A DNA stretch of 64,000 nucleotides from Campylobacter porcelli (lineage in GTDB: Bacteria > Campylobacterota > Campylobacteria > Campylobacterales > Campylobacteraceae): NCBI RefSeq assembly GCF_002139855.1, contig NZ_CP018789.1, forward strand, positions 1,570,524-1,634,523, written 5' to 3'. The position numbers were made by a program, and so were the translations under genes. Positions 54,969-63,905 of this stretch are shown one piece after another. The notes below the pieces were generated by a model. The model saw only the letters and a list, made by a program, of their open reading frames with translations. It was not told the DNA's origin and did no database searches. Position 1 is the first letter of the stretch; every line of letters begins with the position of its first letter.

Positions 54969-55532
54969 ATGGCTATAAATTCTAGCTTAAATAGCGATAT
55001 TTTGATAGTTTGTGCTGGAGCGATGGAGAGCTTTGAATTTGCTAAATCAATTGGGATTGGCATGGTAGAACCAGCGATAAATTTAACCAAAATTTTGCTA
55101 AATTCAAATAGACTTCCTAAGAAAATTATATTTATAGGAAGTTGCGGATTATATGGAGATGAAAAACTGCTTGAAATTTATAAAAGCACTCAAGCTTGTA
55201 ACTATGAAATAGCTGGTATAATGGGTCTTGGATACACTCCAATTGATATGAAAATAGCAAAAGTTTCACAAGAAACAAACATTATAAACTCATCAAATTT
55301 CATAACAAACTCAAAAGATATTGCTATTAAATTTAAGAATTTAGGATTTATGGCTGAGAATATGGAGGCTTATGCTATTTGGTGTGTGGCGATGAAATTT
55401 AATATTGATTTTGAGCTAATCTTATGTGCGACAAACTACTGTGATGAAAATGCCCACAATGACTTTATCAAAAACTATCCAAAAGCTAAAGTTAATATCA
55501 CAAAATATCTAAAATCAGAAGGAATTATATGA
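54969..55532 (+). CDS. Nucleoside phosphorylase/nucleosidase-like protein
   Basis: A 187-residue protein of the purine-nucleoside phosphorylase/MTA nucleosidase fold, shorter than typical members (230-240). It has [11 protein letters not shown] (nucleobase side) and the [13 protein letters not shown] segment whose Met-Glu pair binds ribose. The usual catalytic Asp late in the chain may be the Asn/Asp in [14 protein letters not shown]. Substrate unknown; reduced size suggests altered specificity. It overlaps rlmN by 4 bases. Confidence 0.75.
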   Translation: MAINSSLNSDILIVCAGAMESFEFAKSIGIGMVEPAINLTKILLNSNRLPKKIIFIGSCGLYGDEKLLEIYKSTQACNYEIAGIMGLGYTPIDMKIAKVSQETNIINSSNFITNSKDIAIKFKNLGFMAENMEAYAIWCVAMKFNIDFELILCATNYCDENAHNDFIKNYPKAKVNITKYLKSEGII

Positions 55533-56605
55533 AAAATTTGCTTGATTATACTCAAGATGAATTAGCAGAGTTTATCCAGCCTAAATTTAGAACAAAGCAA
55601 ATTTATGAGTGGGTCTATAAGAAAAATGCAAAAACATTTGATGAGATGAGTAATCTACCAAAGGATATTAAAGAGCGTTTAAAGAGCGAATTTTATCTTG
55701 AACCGCTTGAGATGATTAAAAATGAAATTAGCCTAGATGGGAGTATCAAATATCTATTTAGACTTCGTGATGGCAAAACTATAGAAAGTGTGCTACTACC
55801 GATGAAAGAGGAGCTAATAGATCAAAATGGCAAGACTCAAAGACACGCTAGATACACAATCTGCGTTAGCTCACAAGTAGGGTGTAAGATGGGGTGTAGC
55901 TTTTGTCTAACGGCAAAAGGCGGCTTTATCCGTAATCTAACTCCAGGAGAGATAGTAGGGCAAATTCTATGGATAAAAAGGGAGAATAACATACCTTACG
56001 AACGCAGAGTAAATATCGTATATATGGGTATGGGCGAACCACTTGATAATCTAAATAATGTAGCAAAAGCCATAAATATTCTAAAAGATAATGATGGCTT
56101 ATCCATAGGAGCTAGGCGTCAGACCATTAGCACAAGTGGGTTAGCTAGTCAGATTAAAAAGCTTGGAGAGATGGATTTGGGTGTGCTTTTGGCTATATCT
56201 TTACACGCTGTTACAGATGAATTAAGAGAGAAGTTAATGCCAGTTAATAAAGCCTATAATATCGCCAGCGTTATGGATGCTGTGCGTGAATTTCCAATTG
56301 ATATGAGAAAAAGAGTAATGTTTGAATATCTCATAATGGATAAGGTCAATGACACTCTAAACGACGCTAAGGCTCTTGTCAAGCTACTTCATGGGATTAA
56401 GGCAAAGGTGAATTTAATATTATTTAATCCGCACGAAGGTAGCCCATATCAAAGACCAAGTATTGAAAATGTAGAGAAATTTAGAGATTATCTACAATCT
56501 CGCGGCGTTACATGCACCATTCGCCAAAGCAAGGGACTTGATATAAGTGCTGCGTGCGGACAACTAAAAGAAAGAAGCAAAGGAGAGAGTAGTGCCACTG
56601 CTTGA
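55529..56605 (+). CDS. rlmN: 23S rRNA/tRNA adenine-C2 methyltransferase RlmN
   Basis: Radical SAM methyltransferase acting on A2503 of 23S rRNA and A37 of some tRNAs. 358 residues with the CxxxCxxC cluster motif at Cys119, Cys123, Cys126 (CKMGCSFC), MGMGEPLDN, and the C-terminal catalytic Cys in [11 protein letters not shown]. Its 3' end overlaps the small membrane-peptide gene. Confidence 0.96.
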   Translation: MKNLLDYTQDELAEFIQPKFRTKQIYEWVYKKNAKTFDEMSNLPKDIKERLKSEFYLEPLEMIKNEISLDGSIKYLFRLRDGKTIESVLLPMKEELIDQNGKTQRHARYTICVSSQVGCKMGCSFCLTAKGGFIRNLTPGEIVGQILWIKRENNIPYERRVNIVYMGMGEPLDNLNNVAKAINILKDNDGLSIGARRQTISTSGLASQIKKLGEMDLGVLLAISLHAVTDELREKLMPVNKAYNIASVMDAVREFPIDMRKRVMFEYLIMDKVNDTLNDAKALVKLLHGIKAKVNLILFNPHEGSPYQRPSIENVEKFRDYLQSRGVTCTIRQSKGLDISAACGQLKERSKGESSATA

Positions 56606-56687
56606 TATAGCACAATTAGTCTTTATAACTATAGTTGTAGCCATCGGACTAATTGGAATGATATATGTGATAAAATCTGATAAATAG
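56592..56687 (+). CDS. 31-residue single-span membrane peptide
   Basis: Starts with GTG inside the end of rlmN, preceded by a strong AAAGGAGAGAGTA ribosome site. The product is [20 protein letters not shown] followed by [11 protein letters not shown]: one hydrophobic helix (about residues 8-26) and a short charged tail. C. jejuni also has a tiny hydrophobic protein gene directly after rlmN, which supports conservation. The function is unknown; a toxin-like or regulatory role would be speculation. Confidence 0.65.
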   Translation: MPLLDIAQLVFITIVVAIGLIGMIYVIKSDK

Positions 56688-56708
56688 ACTATAAACTGCC
56701 TTGATTTC

Positions 56709-57059
56709 TTAGCTGCATTTTTCGCAAATGCCTTTGATAACGGCACTTTTAACGCTCTTACCGGGCAAATTTGGTATCTCTATCTCCTCCATTTTATGGC
56801 ATGTCTCACATACGAAATATGCCTTGGCATGGTCTGATAGCTCATAAAAACTCTTATGCTCTATCTCATTTTTGATAACCAAATTTTTGCTTAAAAGAAT
56901 ATCTAAATTTCTATAAATTGTCGTTTTATTTGCTTTGATTTTAGATAGAAATTCGTCATAGCTTATAGGTCTATTTGACTGTTGCAACATCTCTACTAGC
57001 TCCACTCTAAGCGGAGTTACGGCTATATCATGATTTTGTAAAAAAGTAGAAGCTAACAT
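56709..57059 (-). CDS. Fur-family metalloregulator (possibly Zur)
   Basis: A 116-residue, compact Fur-fold repressor: N-terminal winged helix (ISYDEFLSKIKANKTTIYRN then LDILLSKNLV) and C-terminal metal domain with two Cys pairs, CETCHKME and CEKC, forming the structural zinc site. The frame is open to 57320 but only the ATG at 57059, with AAAGGGG upstream, yields a normal N-terminus. Divergent from the zinc-binding znuA-zinT fusion, so a zinc-responsive role is likely (context inference). PerR or Fur remain possible. Confidence 0.8.
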   Translation of the reverse strand: MLASTFLQNHDIAVTPLRVELVEMLQQSNRPISYDEFLSKIKANKTTIYRNLDILLSKNLVIKNEIEHKSFYELSDHAKAYFVCETCHKMEEIEIPNLPGKSVKSAVIKGICEKCS

Positions 57060-57132
57060 TAATTCCCCTTTCTTATCCAAAATAATATCATAAAAAGAAT
57101 TAAAATAAGCAAAGCTAAATTTTAATTTTAAG

Positions 57133-57149
57133 ATGCAACTAAGTTGCAT
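57133..57149. promoter_or_regulatory. Perfect 17-bp palindrome, candidate Zur/Fur-family operator
   Basis: ATGCAACT-A-AGTTGCAT has two perfect 8-bp arms. It ends 4 bases before the -10 TATAAT of the znuA-zinT promoter and covers the spacer and -35 region, the classical position for repression. Confidence 0.7.
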
Positions 57150-57153
57150 ATGA

Positions 57154-57159
57154 TATAAT
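57154..57159 (+). promoter_or_regulatory. -10 element for the znuA-zinT fusion gene
   Basis: TATAAT, start expected near 57166 and about 27 bases before the ATG at 57193, with AAAAAGGAATG as ribosome site. Confidence 0.65.
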
Positions 57160-57192
57160 TTCCGCATTTTAAATTCAAAAAAGGAATGAAAA

Positions 57193-58593
57193 ATGAAAAA
57201 ACTAATCTCCGTTTTATGTATAGGTGCGGCATTTTTGCACGCAAAGCCTGTTGTAACTACTAGCATATTGCCTACAAAATATTTCGTTGAGCAAATAGCA
57301 GGCGATAGCGTAAATATCAATCATATGGTAAATCCAGACTCTGACCCACACATATACGAGCCACGCCCAGAGCAGATGAAAAATTTAGAAAAAAGCGATA
57401 TTTTCTTTGCTGTTGGTATGGAATATGAAAATAGTTGGCTACCAAAATTTGCAAAAAACTATCCAAATTTGGATATTGTAAAAACTCAAAAAGATGTCCC
57501 AATGCTATCTAGCGTAGATCACAAGCACCACGATCATCAGCATGATAATCACAAAGAGCATAAAAAGAGCTATGATGGAATTTTTGATGATAAAGATATA
57601 AAAGATAGGGATATTAGTGATTGGAATGGAGAGTATAATAGCATATATCCATATTTGCTAGATGGTAGCTTTGATATTGTATTAAAGGCCAAAGCGAGTG
57701 CTCCAAATAGTAATAAAAATTTCAAAGAGTATAAAGAGTATTATAAAAAAGGCTATAAAAGCGATATAAACCGCATAGTTATAAACAATGAAAATATCAG
57801 TTTTCATACTAAAAATGGGGTAAATGAAGGAAAATATATCTATAAAGGCTATGATATACTAACATACAAAAGCGGTAAAAGGGGCGTTAGATACCAATTT
57901 GAAAATGTAGATCCAAATAGCAAAACTCCTAAATTTATTCAATTTAGCGATCACGAGATCACTCCTACTAAGGTGTCTCACTTCCATATCTATATGGGAG
58001 ATGATAGCTTTAAAAAATTGAGTTTAGAGCTAGAAAATTGGCCTACTTTTTATAAAACTAGTATGACAAAAGCAGATATAGTAGAAGATATGCTAGAGCA
58101 TATAGATAGCAATTTTGATTCTCACATATGGCTTGATCCTATACTTGTTAAAATCCAAGCAAAAAATATAGCCGATGCTCTAATATCCCACTATCCAAAA
58201 AATAGAGCTTTATATGAGGAAAATTTAGCTAAATTTTATAATGAGCTTGATATGCTAGATAGCTATATAAAAGAGCAGCTAAATGGTATAAAAAATAGAA
58301 ATTTCATAGTTTATCACCCATCTTGGGCCTATTTTGCTAAGAGATACAATCTTAATCAAATAGCCATAGAGACTGAAGGCAAAGAGCCTAAACCAACTCA
58401 ACTAGCAAATTTGATTAAAGAGGCCAAAGAAGAAAATGCTAAAGTTATATTTGTAGCGCCACAATTTTCAAAAAAAGCGGCCAAACTCATTGCCGATGAA
58501 GTAGGAGCAAATGTCGTAGAGATAGATCCATTGGCTAAAGATTGGATAAAAAATATGAAAAATACAGCAGATGCTTTTAAAAAAAGTTTATAA
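57193..58593 (+). CDS. znuA: ZnuA zinc-binding protein with an inserted ZinT domain
   Basis: A 466-residue periplasmic protein: signal peptide (1-18, FLHAKPV), ZnuA N-lobe (19-108) with His53 in DPHIYEPRPEQM, a His-rich loop (110-123), a ZinT/YodA domain (about 126-305) with His254, His263 and His265 (FSDHEI, SHFHIY), then the ZnuA C-lobe (306-466) with His311 (SHIWLDP) and His375 (VYHPSW). It would capture Zn2+ for an ABC importer. ZinT is inserted where ZnuA normally has only its flexible His loop; streptococcal AdcA carries ZinT at the C-terminus instead. znuB and znuC are not adjacent. Confidence 0.88.
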   Translation: MKKLISVLCIGAAFLHAKPVVTTSILPTKYFVEQIAGDSVNINHMVNPDSDPHIYEPRPEQMKNLEKSDIFFAVGMEYENSWLPKFAKNYPNLDIVKTQKDVPMLSSVDHKHHDHQHDNHKEHKKSYDGIFDDKDIKDRDISDWNGEYNSIYPYLLDGSFDIVLKAKASAPNSNKNFKEYKEYYKKGYKSDINRIVINNENISFHTKNGVNEGKYIYKGYDILTYKSGKRGVRYQFENVDPNSKTPKFIQFSDHEITPTKVSHFHIYMGDDSFKKLSLELENWPTFYKTSMTKADIVEDMLEHIDSNFDSHIWLDPILVKIQAKNIADALISHYPKNRALYEENLAKFYNELDMLDSYIKEQLNGIKNRNFIVYHPSWAYFAKRYNLNQIAIETEGKEPKPTQLANLIKEAKEENAKVIFVAPQFSKKAAKLIADEVGANVVEIDPLAKDWIKNMKNTADAFKKSL

Positions 58594-58634
58594 GATTAAT
58601 TTTGTTATAAACTATATTAAATTTATCTAAACTA

Positions 58635-59591
58635 CTATAATTCAAATTTCATCTTGGAGCTAATATCATACTTAGCTCCTTGAAATCTAAATTTCACCCT
58701 ATTTGAGTGGAGCATAAGCCTACTTGCTCCAGTTAAATTTATACGCTCATTTAGGCTCATTTTACCATCTAAAATTCTCTCTATATCACATCGCTCAAGC
58801 CCATAAATAGGATCGCCTAAAATTCTATGTTTCACATAAAACATATGAAGTCTAATCTGGTGCTGACGCCCAGTTAATGGGGCGCACTCGACTAAGGTTG
58901 TATCTGTCTTACTATCAAATTTAACTACACGAAATAGCGTCACAGCACGCTTACCCTCATCGCAAATTCGCATTCTAATCTTAATATCATCATAATCATC
59001 TGTAATATCCATCGCCCTATCTATAACAAACCAATCTTGGCTATCCATCAAGTCAAATTTACCCATAAAATCCATATAATCTTCTGGAATAAACCTCTTA
59101 AATTCACTAGTTGATACCGCACCACTGACAATAGCTAAATAGCTTTTGAAAATCTCTCTATTTTCAAACATTCTCTTAAGCTCTCTTACTACTTCTACGC
59201 TCTTACCAACTACAATAACTCCGCTTGTCTCCCTATCTAATCTATGAGCCACGCTAGCATTTTTGCCCCATAAAGTCCAAATCTCATCACACAAACTATA
59301 CTTACAATTTCTGCCATTTGGATGGGTTAAAACCCCGCTTGGTTTATCAAATACACCAAATTCATCACACTCAAAAATAGGCTTTAATCCTTTTGGCTCA
59401 CAGGCATAATCTATTAAAAATATATCCCCATTTGCTACACTATTTTTTTTCAAAACCAAATCATTGTTATCTATGATTCTACCGCTATCGCATAGCTTTT
59501 GAGCCTCTTTCATACTATAGCCTTGGCTTAATAGAATTTGATACGCTTTTTTACCATAAAATTCACCGATTTTCATCTTTACATAAGCCAT
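58635..59591 (-). CDS. RluA-family RNA pseudouridine synthase
   Basis: A 318-residue pseudouridine synthase with an S4-like N-terminal region (AYQILLSQGYSMKEAQKLCD) and the catalytic motif VAHRLDRETSGVIVV (Asp), followed by LTGRQHQIRLHMFYVKHRI. Target uridine is unknown. Neighbour of purB as in C. jejuni. Confidence 0.9.
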   Translation of the reverse strand: MAYVKMKIGEFYGKKAYQILLSQGYSMKEAQKLCDSGRIIDNNDLVLKKNSVANGDIFLIDYACEPKGLKPIFECDEFGVFDKPSGVLTHPNGRNCKYSLCDEIWTLWGKNASVAHRLDRETSGVIVVGKSVEVVRELKRMFENREIFKSYLAIVSGAVSTSEFKRFIPEDYMDFMGKFDLMDSQDWFVIDRAMDITDDYDDIKIRMRICDEGKRAVTLFRVVKFDSKTDTTLVECAPLTGRQHQIRLHMFYVKHRILGDPIYGLERCDIERILDGKMSLNERINLTGASRLMLHSNRVKFRFQGAKYDISSKMKFEL

Positions 59592-59621
59592 TTATTAACC
59601 TAAATTTTATAAGATTTTTTA

Positions 59622-59627
59622 TATAAT
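59622..59627 (+). promoter_or_regulatory. -10 element for purB
   Basis: TATAAT after a T-run (AAGATTTTTTA), with the start near 59634 and AAAAGG before the ATG at 59670. Confidence 0.6.
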
Positions 59628-59669
59628 ATCGAATTTAATATAAAAATCAGCAAATAAAAGGTTCTAAAT

Positions 59670-61001
59670 ATGGTACAAAGATATGCTAGAAAAATTATGA
59701 GTGATAAGTGGAGTATGCAAGCCAAATATGACGCTTGGCTAAAAGTAGAACTCGCCGCTGTAAAAGCGTGGAATAAGCTAGGCTTCATACCAGATGATGA
59801 GTGCCAAAAAATCTGCAAAAATGCTAAATTTGATATAGCTCATATAGATGAGATAGAAAAGACCACAAAACACGATGTAATCGCCTTTTTAACTAGCGTG
59901 AGCCAAAGCCTTGGTGATGAGAGCCGTTTTGTTCACTTTGGTATGACAAGTAGCGATTGTATCGATACAGCCGTAGCACTTCAGATAAAAGATAGTATGG
60001 AGCTAATCTTAGATGATGTAAAAACCTTAATGGAAACTATCAAAAATAGAGCCTACGAGCATAAAAATACCCTAATGGTCGGCAGAAGTCATGGAATTCA
60101 TGGCGAACCAATAACATTTGGCTTAGTCCTTGCTATATGGTATGATGAGATCAAAAGATCTTATGAGCTTTTAGAGCACTCAAAAAGTGTTATTAGCACC
60201 GGTATGATAAGCGGTGCGATGGGAAATTTCGCCCACGCTCCACTTGAGCTAGAAGAGTTAGTATGTCAAAATTTAGGTCTAAATCCAGCCCCAGCAAGTA
60301 ATCAAGTAATCCAAAGAGATCGCTACGCTCAAGTCATAAACGCACTTGCCTTACTAGCTAGTAGTTGCGAAAAGATAGCAGTAGCCATAAGGCACTACCA
60401 AAGAACCGAAGTTTATGAAGCTGAGGAGTATTTTAGCCCAGGGCAAAAGGGCTCAAGTGCTATGCCACATAAAAGAAATCCAGTCTTAAGCGAGAATGTA
60501 ACCGGGCTTTGTAGAATGATCCGCAGCTACGCTATCCCAGCTATGGAAAATGTAGCCCTTTGGCACGAGCGAGACATAAGCCACTCAAGCGTAGAGAGAT
60601 TTATCTTGCCTGATGCGTTTATCACTAGCGATTTTATGCTAAATAGATTAAATACCATTTTGGCAAATTTGGTTGTATATCCAGAAAATATGATGAAAAA
60701 TTTAAATTTAACAGGCGGATTAGTCTTTTCTCAACGCGTCCTTTTAGAACTTCCAAAACAAGGAGTAAGCAGAGAAGACGCATACAAAATCGTCCAAAGG
60801 AACGCCATGAAAGTTTGGGCTGACTTACAAGAGGGTAAAAAAGCGATCAATGACAATGGAGAAAGTCTATTTTTACAAAATTTATTAAACGATAATGAGC
60901 TAAAAGAGAAATTAGATGAAAATGCGATAAAAGCGTGTTTTGACTATGATTATTATACAAAAAATGTAGATAGAATATTTCAAAGAGTATTTAAAATTTA
61001 A
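59670..61001 (+). CDS. purB: Adenylosuccinate lyase
   Basis: Acts twice in purine synthesis, releasing fumarate from SAICAR and adenylosuccinate. The 443-residue protein has HFGMTSSDCIDTAVALQ, VGRSHGIHGEPITFGL (catalytic His) and the signature GSSAMPHKRNP. Likely co-transcribed with nrdA 20 bases downstream. Confidence 0.97.
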   Translation: MVQRYARKIMSDKWSMQAKYDAWLKVELAAVKAWNKLGFIPDDECQKICKNAKFDIAHIDEIEKTTKHDVIAFLTSVSQSLGDESRFVHFGMTSSDCIDTAVALQIKDSMELILDDVKTLMETIKNRAYEHKNTLMVGRSHGIHGEPITFGLVLAIWYDEIKRSYELLEHSKSVISTGMISGAMGNFAHAPLELEELVCQNLGLNPAPASNQVIQRDRYAQVINALALLASSCEKIAVAIRHYQRTEVYEAEEYFSPGQKGSSAMPHKRNPVLSENVTGLCRMIRSYAIPAMENVALWHERDISHSSVERFILPDAFITSDFMLNRLNTILANLVVYPENMMKNLNLTGGLVFSQRVLLELPKQGVSREDAYKIVQRNAMKVWADLQEGKKAINDNGESLFLQNLLNDNELKEKLDENAIKACFDYDYYTKNVDRIFQRVFKI

Positions 61002-61021
61002 AAAAAGGTATTAACGATAAT

Positions 61022-63400
61022 ATGAAAGTTATAAAAAGAAATGGTAGAACCGAAGAGTTAGATATATCTAAGATCAAAAAATACACAAGCGAAGCTGTAG
61101 ATGGATTAGATAATGTAAGCTTAAGTGAGCTTGAAGTTGATGCGAAAATTCAGTTTCGTGATAATATCACAACTGAAGAGATCCAGCAAACTCTTATAAA
61201 AACTGCAGTTGATAAGATCGACATTGACCGCCCAAACTGGACATTTGTCGCAGCTAGGCTATTTTTGTATGATTTATATCACAAAGCTACTGGATTTAGC
61301 GGATATAACACTCTTCAAGACTATCTAAATAGAGCCGAAAAAGAGGGAAGAATCCTACTAGGTTTAAAGGAAAAATATGATCTTGAAGATCTAAACGCAT
61401 ATATAAAACCAGAGCGAGATATGCAATTTACATATCTTGGGATAAAAACCCTTTATGATAGGTATCTTATAAAAGATAAAAATGGTAAACCAATCGAGCT
61501 ACCTCAGCAGATGTTTATGGCTATTGCTATGTTTTTAGCTCAAAATGAGCTTGACTCTCAAAGCTGGGCGAAAAAATTCTATGATATAATCAGCAAATTT
61601 GAAGTAATGCTAGCAACTCCAACTCTAAGCAACGCTAGAACCACAAGACATCAGCTCTCAAGTTGCTATGTCGGAAGCACTCCTGATAATATAGAGGGGA
61701 TTTTTGATAGTTATAAAGAGATGGCGTTGCTTTCTAAATTTGGTGGTGGTATCGGCTGGGACTGGTGTAAGGTGCGTGCGATGGGTGGAAGCATAGATGG
61801 GCATAAAAACGCTGCTGGTGGAATAATACCATTTTTAAAAGTTACAAATGATATCGCAGTCGCAGTCGATCAGCTAGGGACTAGAAAGGGCGCGATAGCG
61901 GTTTATATCGAGCCTTGGCATATGGATGTAAGCGACTTTTTAGACCTTCGTAAAAACTCTGGCGAAGAGCGTCGCAGAGCTCATGAGTTATTTCCAGCTT
62001 TGTGGATAAATGATCTTTTTATGCAAAGGGTAGAAAATAACGAGAGATGGACGCTATTTGACCCAGCAGATACTCCTGATCTTTGCGATTTATATGGAGA
62101 TGAATTTCAAAAAAAATATCTAGAGTATGAAAATAATCAAGATATAGCTAAAAGTGTAGTCCAAGCCAAAGAGCTATGGAAGAAGATTCTCACAAGCTAT
62201 TTTGAGAGTGGAATGCCATTTTTATGCTTTAAAGATAGTGCAAATAGAGTTAATCCAAACTCCCATAAAGGCATAATTAGAAGCTCAAATTTATGCACTG
62301 AAATTTTTCAAAATACCGAGCCAAACTACTACCAAACCAAAGTTACATACACAGATGGAAGCTACGATCTATTTGATGAAAATATAGATATAACAGTTGA
62401 TGGTGGATATACTAAAAAGGCTAAAAAGATTACTGCGTTAGATAGATTAAATAATAAAGATATATTCATAGTAGAAAAAGGATTAAAAGATGGTAAAACA
62501 GCCGTTTGTAATCTAGCTAGTATAAATTTAAGCAAAATCAACACGCCAGAAGATATAGCAAGAGTAACTCCAATAGCCATTAGAATGCTTGATAATGTAA
62601 TAGATCTAAATTTCTATCCACACGCTAAGGTTAAACATACAAATTTAGCCAGTCGCTCAATCGGGCTTGGGGTTATGGGCGAGGCTGAAATGCTAGCTAC
62701 AAAGCAGATAAAATGGGGTAGCTACGAACACCTTGAAAAAATAGATGAAATAATGGAAAATATCAGCTACAACGCCATTTACGCTTCATCAAATTTAGCA
62801 GTAGAAAAGGGTATTTATCCAGATTTTATAGGCTCAAACTGGAGCAAAGGAATATTCCCAATAGACCTAGCAAATCCAAACGCAAAAGCCCTTGTCAATC
62901 GTGGCGGAAGTCTATTTGATGAGGGAAATTGCGACTGGGAAAAATTAAGAGAAAAGGTCAAAAAAGATGGAATAAGAAATGGCTATTTAATGGCTATAGC
63001 ACCAACTTCAAGCATAAGTATATTAGTAGGGACAACTCAAACAATTGAGCCAGTATATAAACGAAAATGGTTTGAGCAAAACTTAAGCGGTATGACTCCT
63101 TGCGTTGTGCCAAATTTAAGCCCTGAAACTTGGCAATACTACACTCCAGCATATGAGCTAGACCAAAGGCTACTTGTTAAAGCTTGTGCGATCCGCCAAA
63201 AGTGGATAGATCAAGGTCAAAGCCTAAATATATTTATGAGCCTAGATAAAGCTAGTGGAAAATATCTAAGTGAAATTTACACTCTAGCGTGGAAATTAGG
63301 GGTAAAATCCACATACTATCTAAGAAGTGAAAGCCCAGACTCAAGCCATCTTGATAATAAGCCAATTGACCGAAGTATAGAGTGTGAAGGTTGTCAGTAG
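61022..63400 (+). CDS. nrdA: Ribonucleotide reductase class Ia, alpha subunit
   Basis: A 792-residue catalytic subunit reducing ribonucleoside diphosphates. It begins with an ATP-cone (MKVIKRNGRTEELDISKIKK), has LSSCYVGSTPDNIEGIFDSY (one active-site Cys), RSSNLCTEIF (radical Cys), CNLASINLSKI, and the C-terminal redox pair in CEGCQ. The beta subunit is encoded far away at 30846. The stop converges with ruvC, 1 base apart. Confidence 0.96.
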   Translation: MKVIKRNGRTEELDISKIKKYTSEAVDGLDNVSLSELEVDAKIQFRDNITTEEIQQTLIKTAVDKIDIDRPNWTFVAARLFLYDLYHKATGFSGYNTLQDYLNRAEKEGRILLGLKEKYDLEDLNAYIKPERDMQFTYLGIKTLYDRYLIKDKNGKPIELPQQMFMAIAMFLAQNELDSQSWAKKFYDIISKFEVMLATPTLSNARTTRHQLSSCYVGSTPDNIEGIFDSYKEMALLSKFGGGIGWDWCKVRAMGGSIDGHKNAAGGIIPFLKVTNDIAVAVDQLGTRKGAIAVYIEPWHMDVSDFLDLRKNSGEERRRAHELFPALWINDLFMQRVENNERWTLFDPADTPDLCDLYGDEFQKKYLEYENNQDIAKSVVQAKELWKKILTSYFESGMPFLCFKDSANRVNPNSHKGIIRSSNLCTEIFQNTEPNYYQTKVTYTDGSYDLFDENIDITVDGGYTKKAKKITALDRLNNKDIFIVEKGLKDGKTAVCNLASINLSKINTPEDIARVTPIAIRMLDNVIDLNFYPHAKVKHTNLASRSIGLGVMGEAEMLATKQIKWGSYEHLEKIDEIMENISYNAIYASSNLAVEKGIYPDFIGSNWSKGIFPIDLANPNAKALVNRGGSLFDEGNCDWEKLREKVKKDGIRNGYLMAIAPTSSISILVGTTQTIEPVYKRKWFEQNLSGMTPCVVPNLSPETWQYYTPAYELDQRLLVKACAIRQKWIDQGQSLNIFMSLDKASGKYLSEIYTLAWKLGVKSTYYLRSESPDSSHLDNKPIDRSIECEGCQ

Positions 63401-63401
63401 A

Positions 63402-63872
63402 TTAAGATTTTACATTAAAACTATGAGTTAAAGCTATTGCTATAGCATCAGTTATATCAAGTGGCTTTATCTCTTTATTGATCCCTAGCATCCTCTTTAC
63501 CATAAAGGCTACTTGCTCTTTTGCTGCTTTGGCTTTGCCAGTTACTGCTTTTTTAATTTGAAGTGGAGTATATTCACTAAATTCACCATGAATTTGAAGT
63601 ATTTTAAGACTAAGGGCACCTCGAAACTGAGCAAGTTTTAAGACGGTTTTTGGATTATATGCAAAAAATATATCCTCAATCGCCACCGCATCAATCTTAT
63701 GCGTTTTAAATATAAGATCTAGCCCTTCGCAAAGCTGGGTTATTTGGTATTGTAAGCTATCTTGCTCTATTTTTATAAGTCCAGCTTCAATTAATATCTT
63801 TTTATTGCCAATTTTCTCAATTATCGCATAGCCGCAATTGCGAGTTCCAGGGTCTATTCCTAAGATTTTCAC
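63402..63872 (-). CDS. ruvC: Holliday junction resolvase
   Basis: RuvC cuts four-way junctions in recombination repair. The 156-residue protein keeps the acidic catalytic residues: Asp7 in [16 protein letters not shown], Glu in [11 protein letters not shown], and Asp in [14 protein letters not shown]. The ATG at 63872 lies 15 bases from the DnaA-box pair, so its promoter overlaps the probable origin region. Confidence 0.96.
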   Translation of the reverse strand: MKILGIDPGTRNCGYAIIEKIGNKKILIEAGLIKIEQDSLQYQITQLCEGLDLIFKTHKIDAVAIEDIFFAYNPKTVLKLAQFRGALSLKILQIHGEFSEYTPLQIKKAVTGKAKAAKEQVAFMVKRMLGINKEIKPLDITDAIAIALTHSFNVKS

Positions 63873-63887
63873 ATATATCCTTTTGAG

Positions 63888-63905
63888 TTATTCACATTAT
63901 TCACA
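63888..63905 (+). promoter_or_regulatory. Two tandem DnaA boxes, probable oriC element
   Basis: TTATTCACA occurs twice head to tail with no spacer (63888-63896 and 63897-63905). This is exactly the DnaA-box consensus reported for Helicobacter/Campylobacter. An A/T-rich stretch (about 63906-63985) follows, suitable for unwinding. Confidence 0.65.

Noticed and set aside
56564..56746. Minus-strand 60-codon frame between rlmN and the Fur gene
   Set aside because: It overlaps both the rlmN 3' end and the small membrane-peptide gene, has no ribosome site and no homology I recognise.
57060..57320. Long N-terminal extension of the Fur-family protein
   Set aside because: It would read antisense through the znuA signal region and the palindrome; the ATG at 57059 has a strong ribosome site and gives the normal Fur N-terminus.
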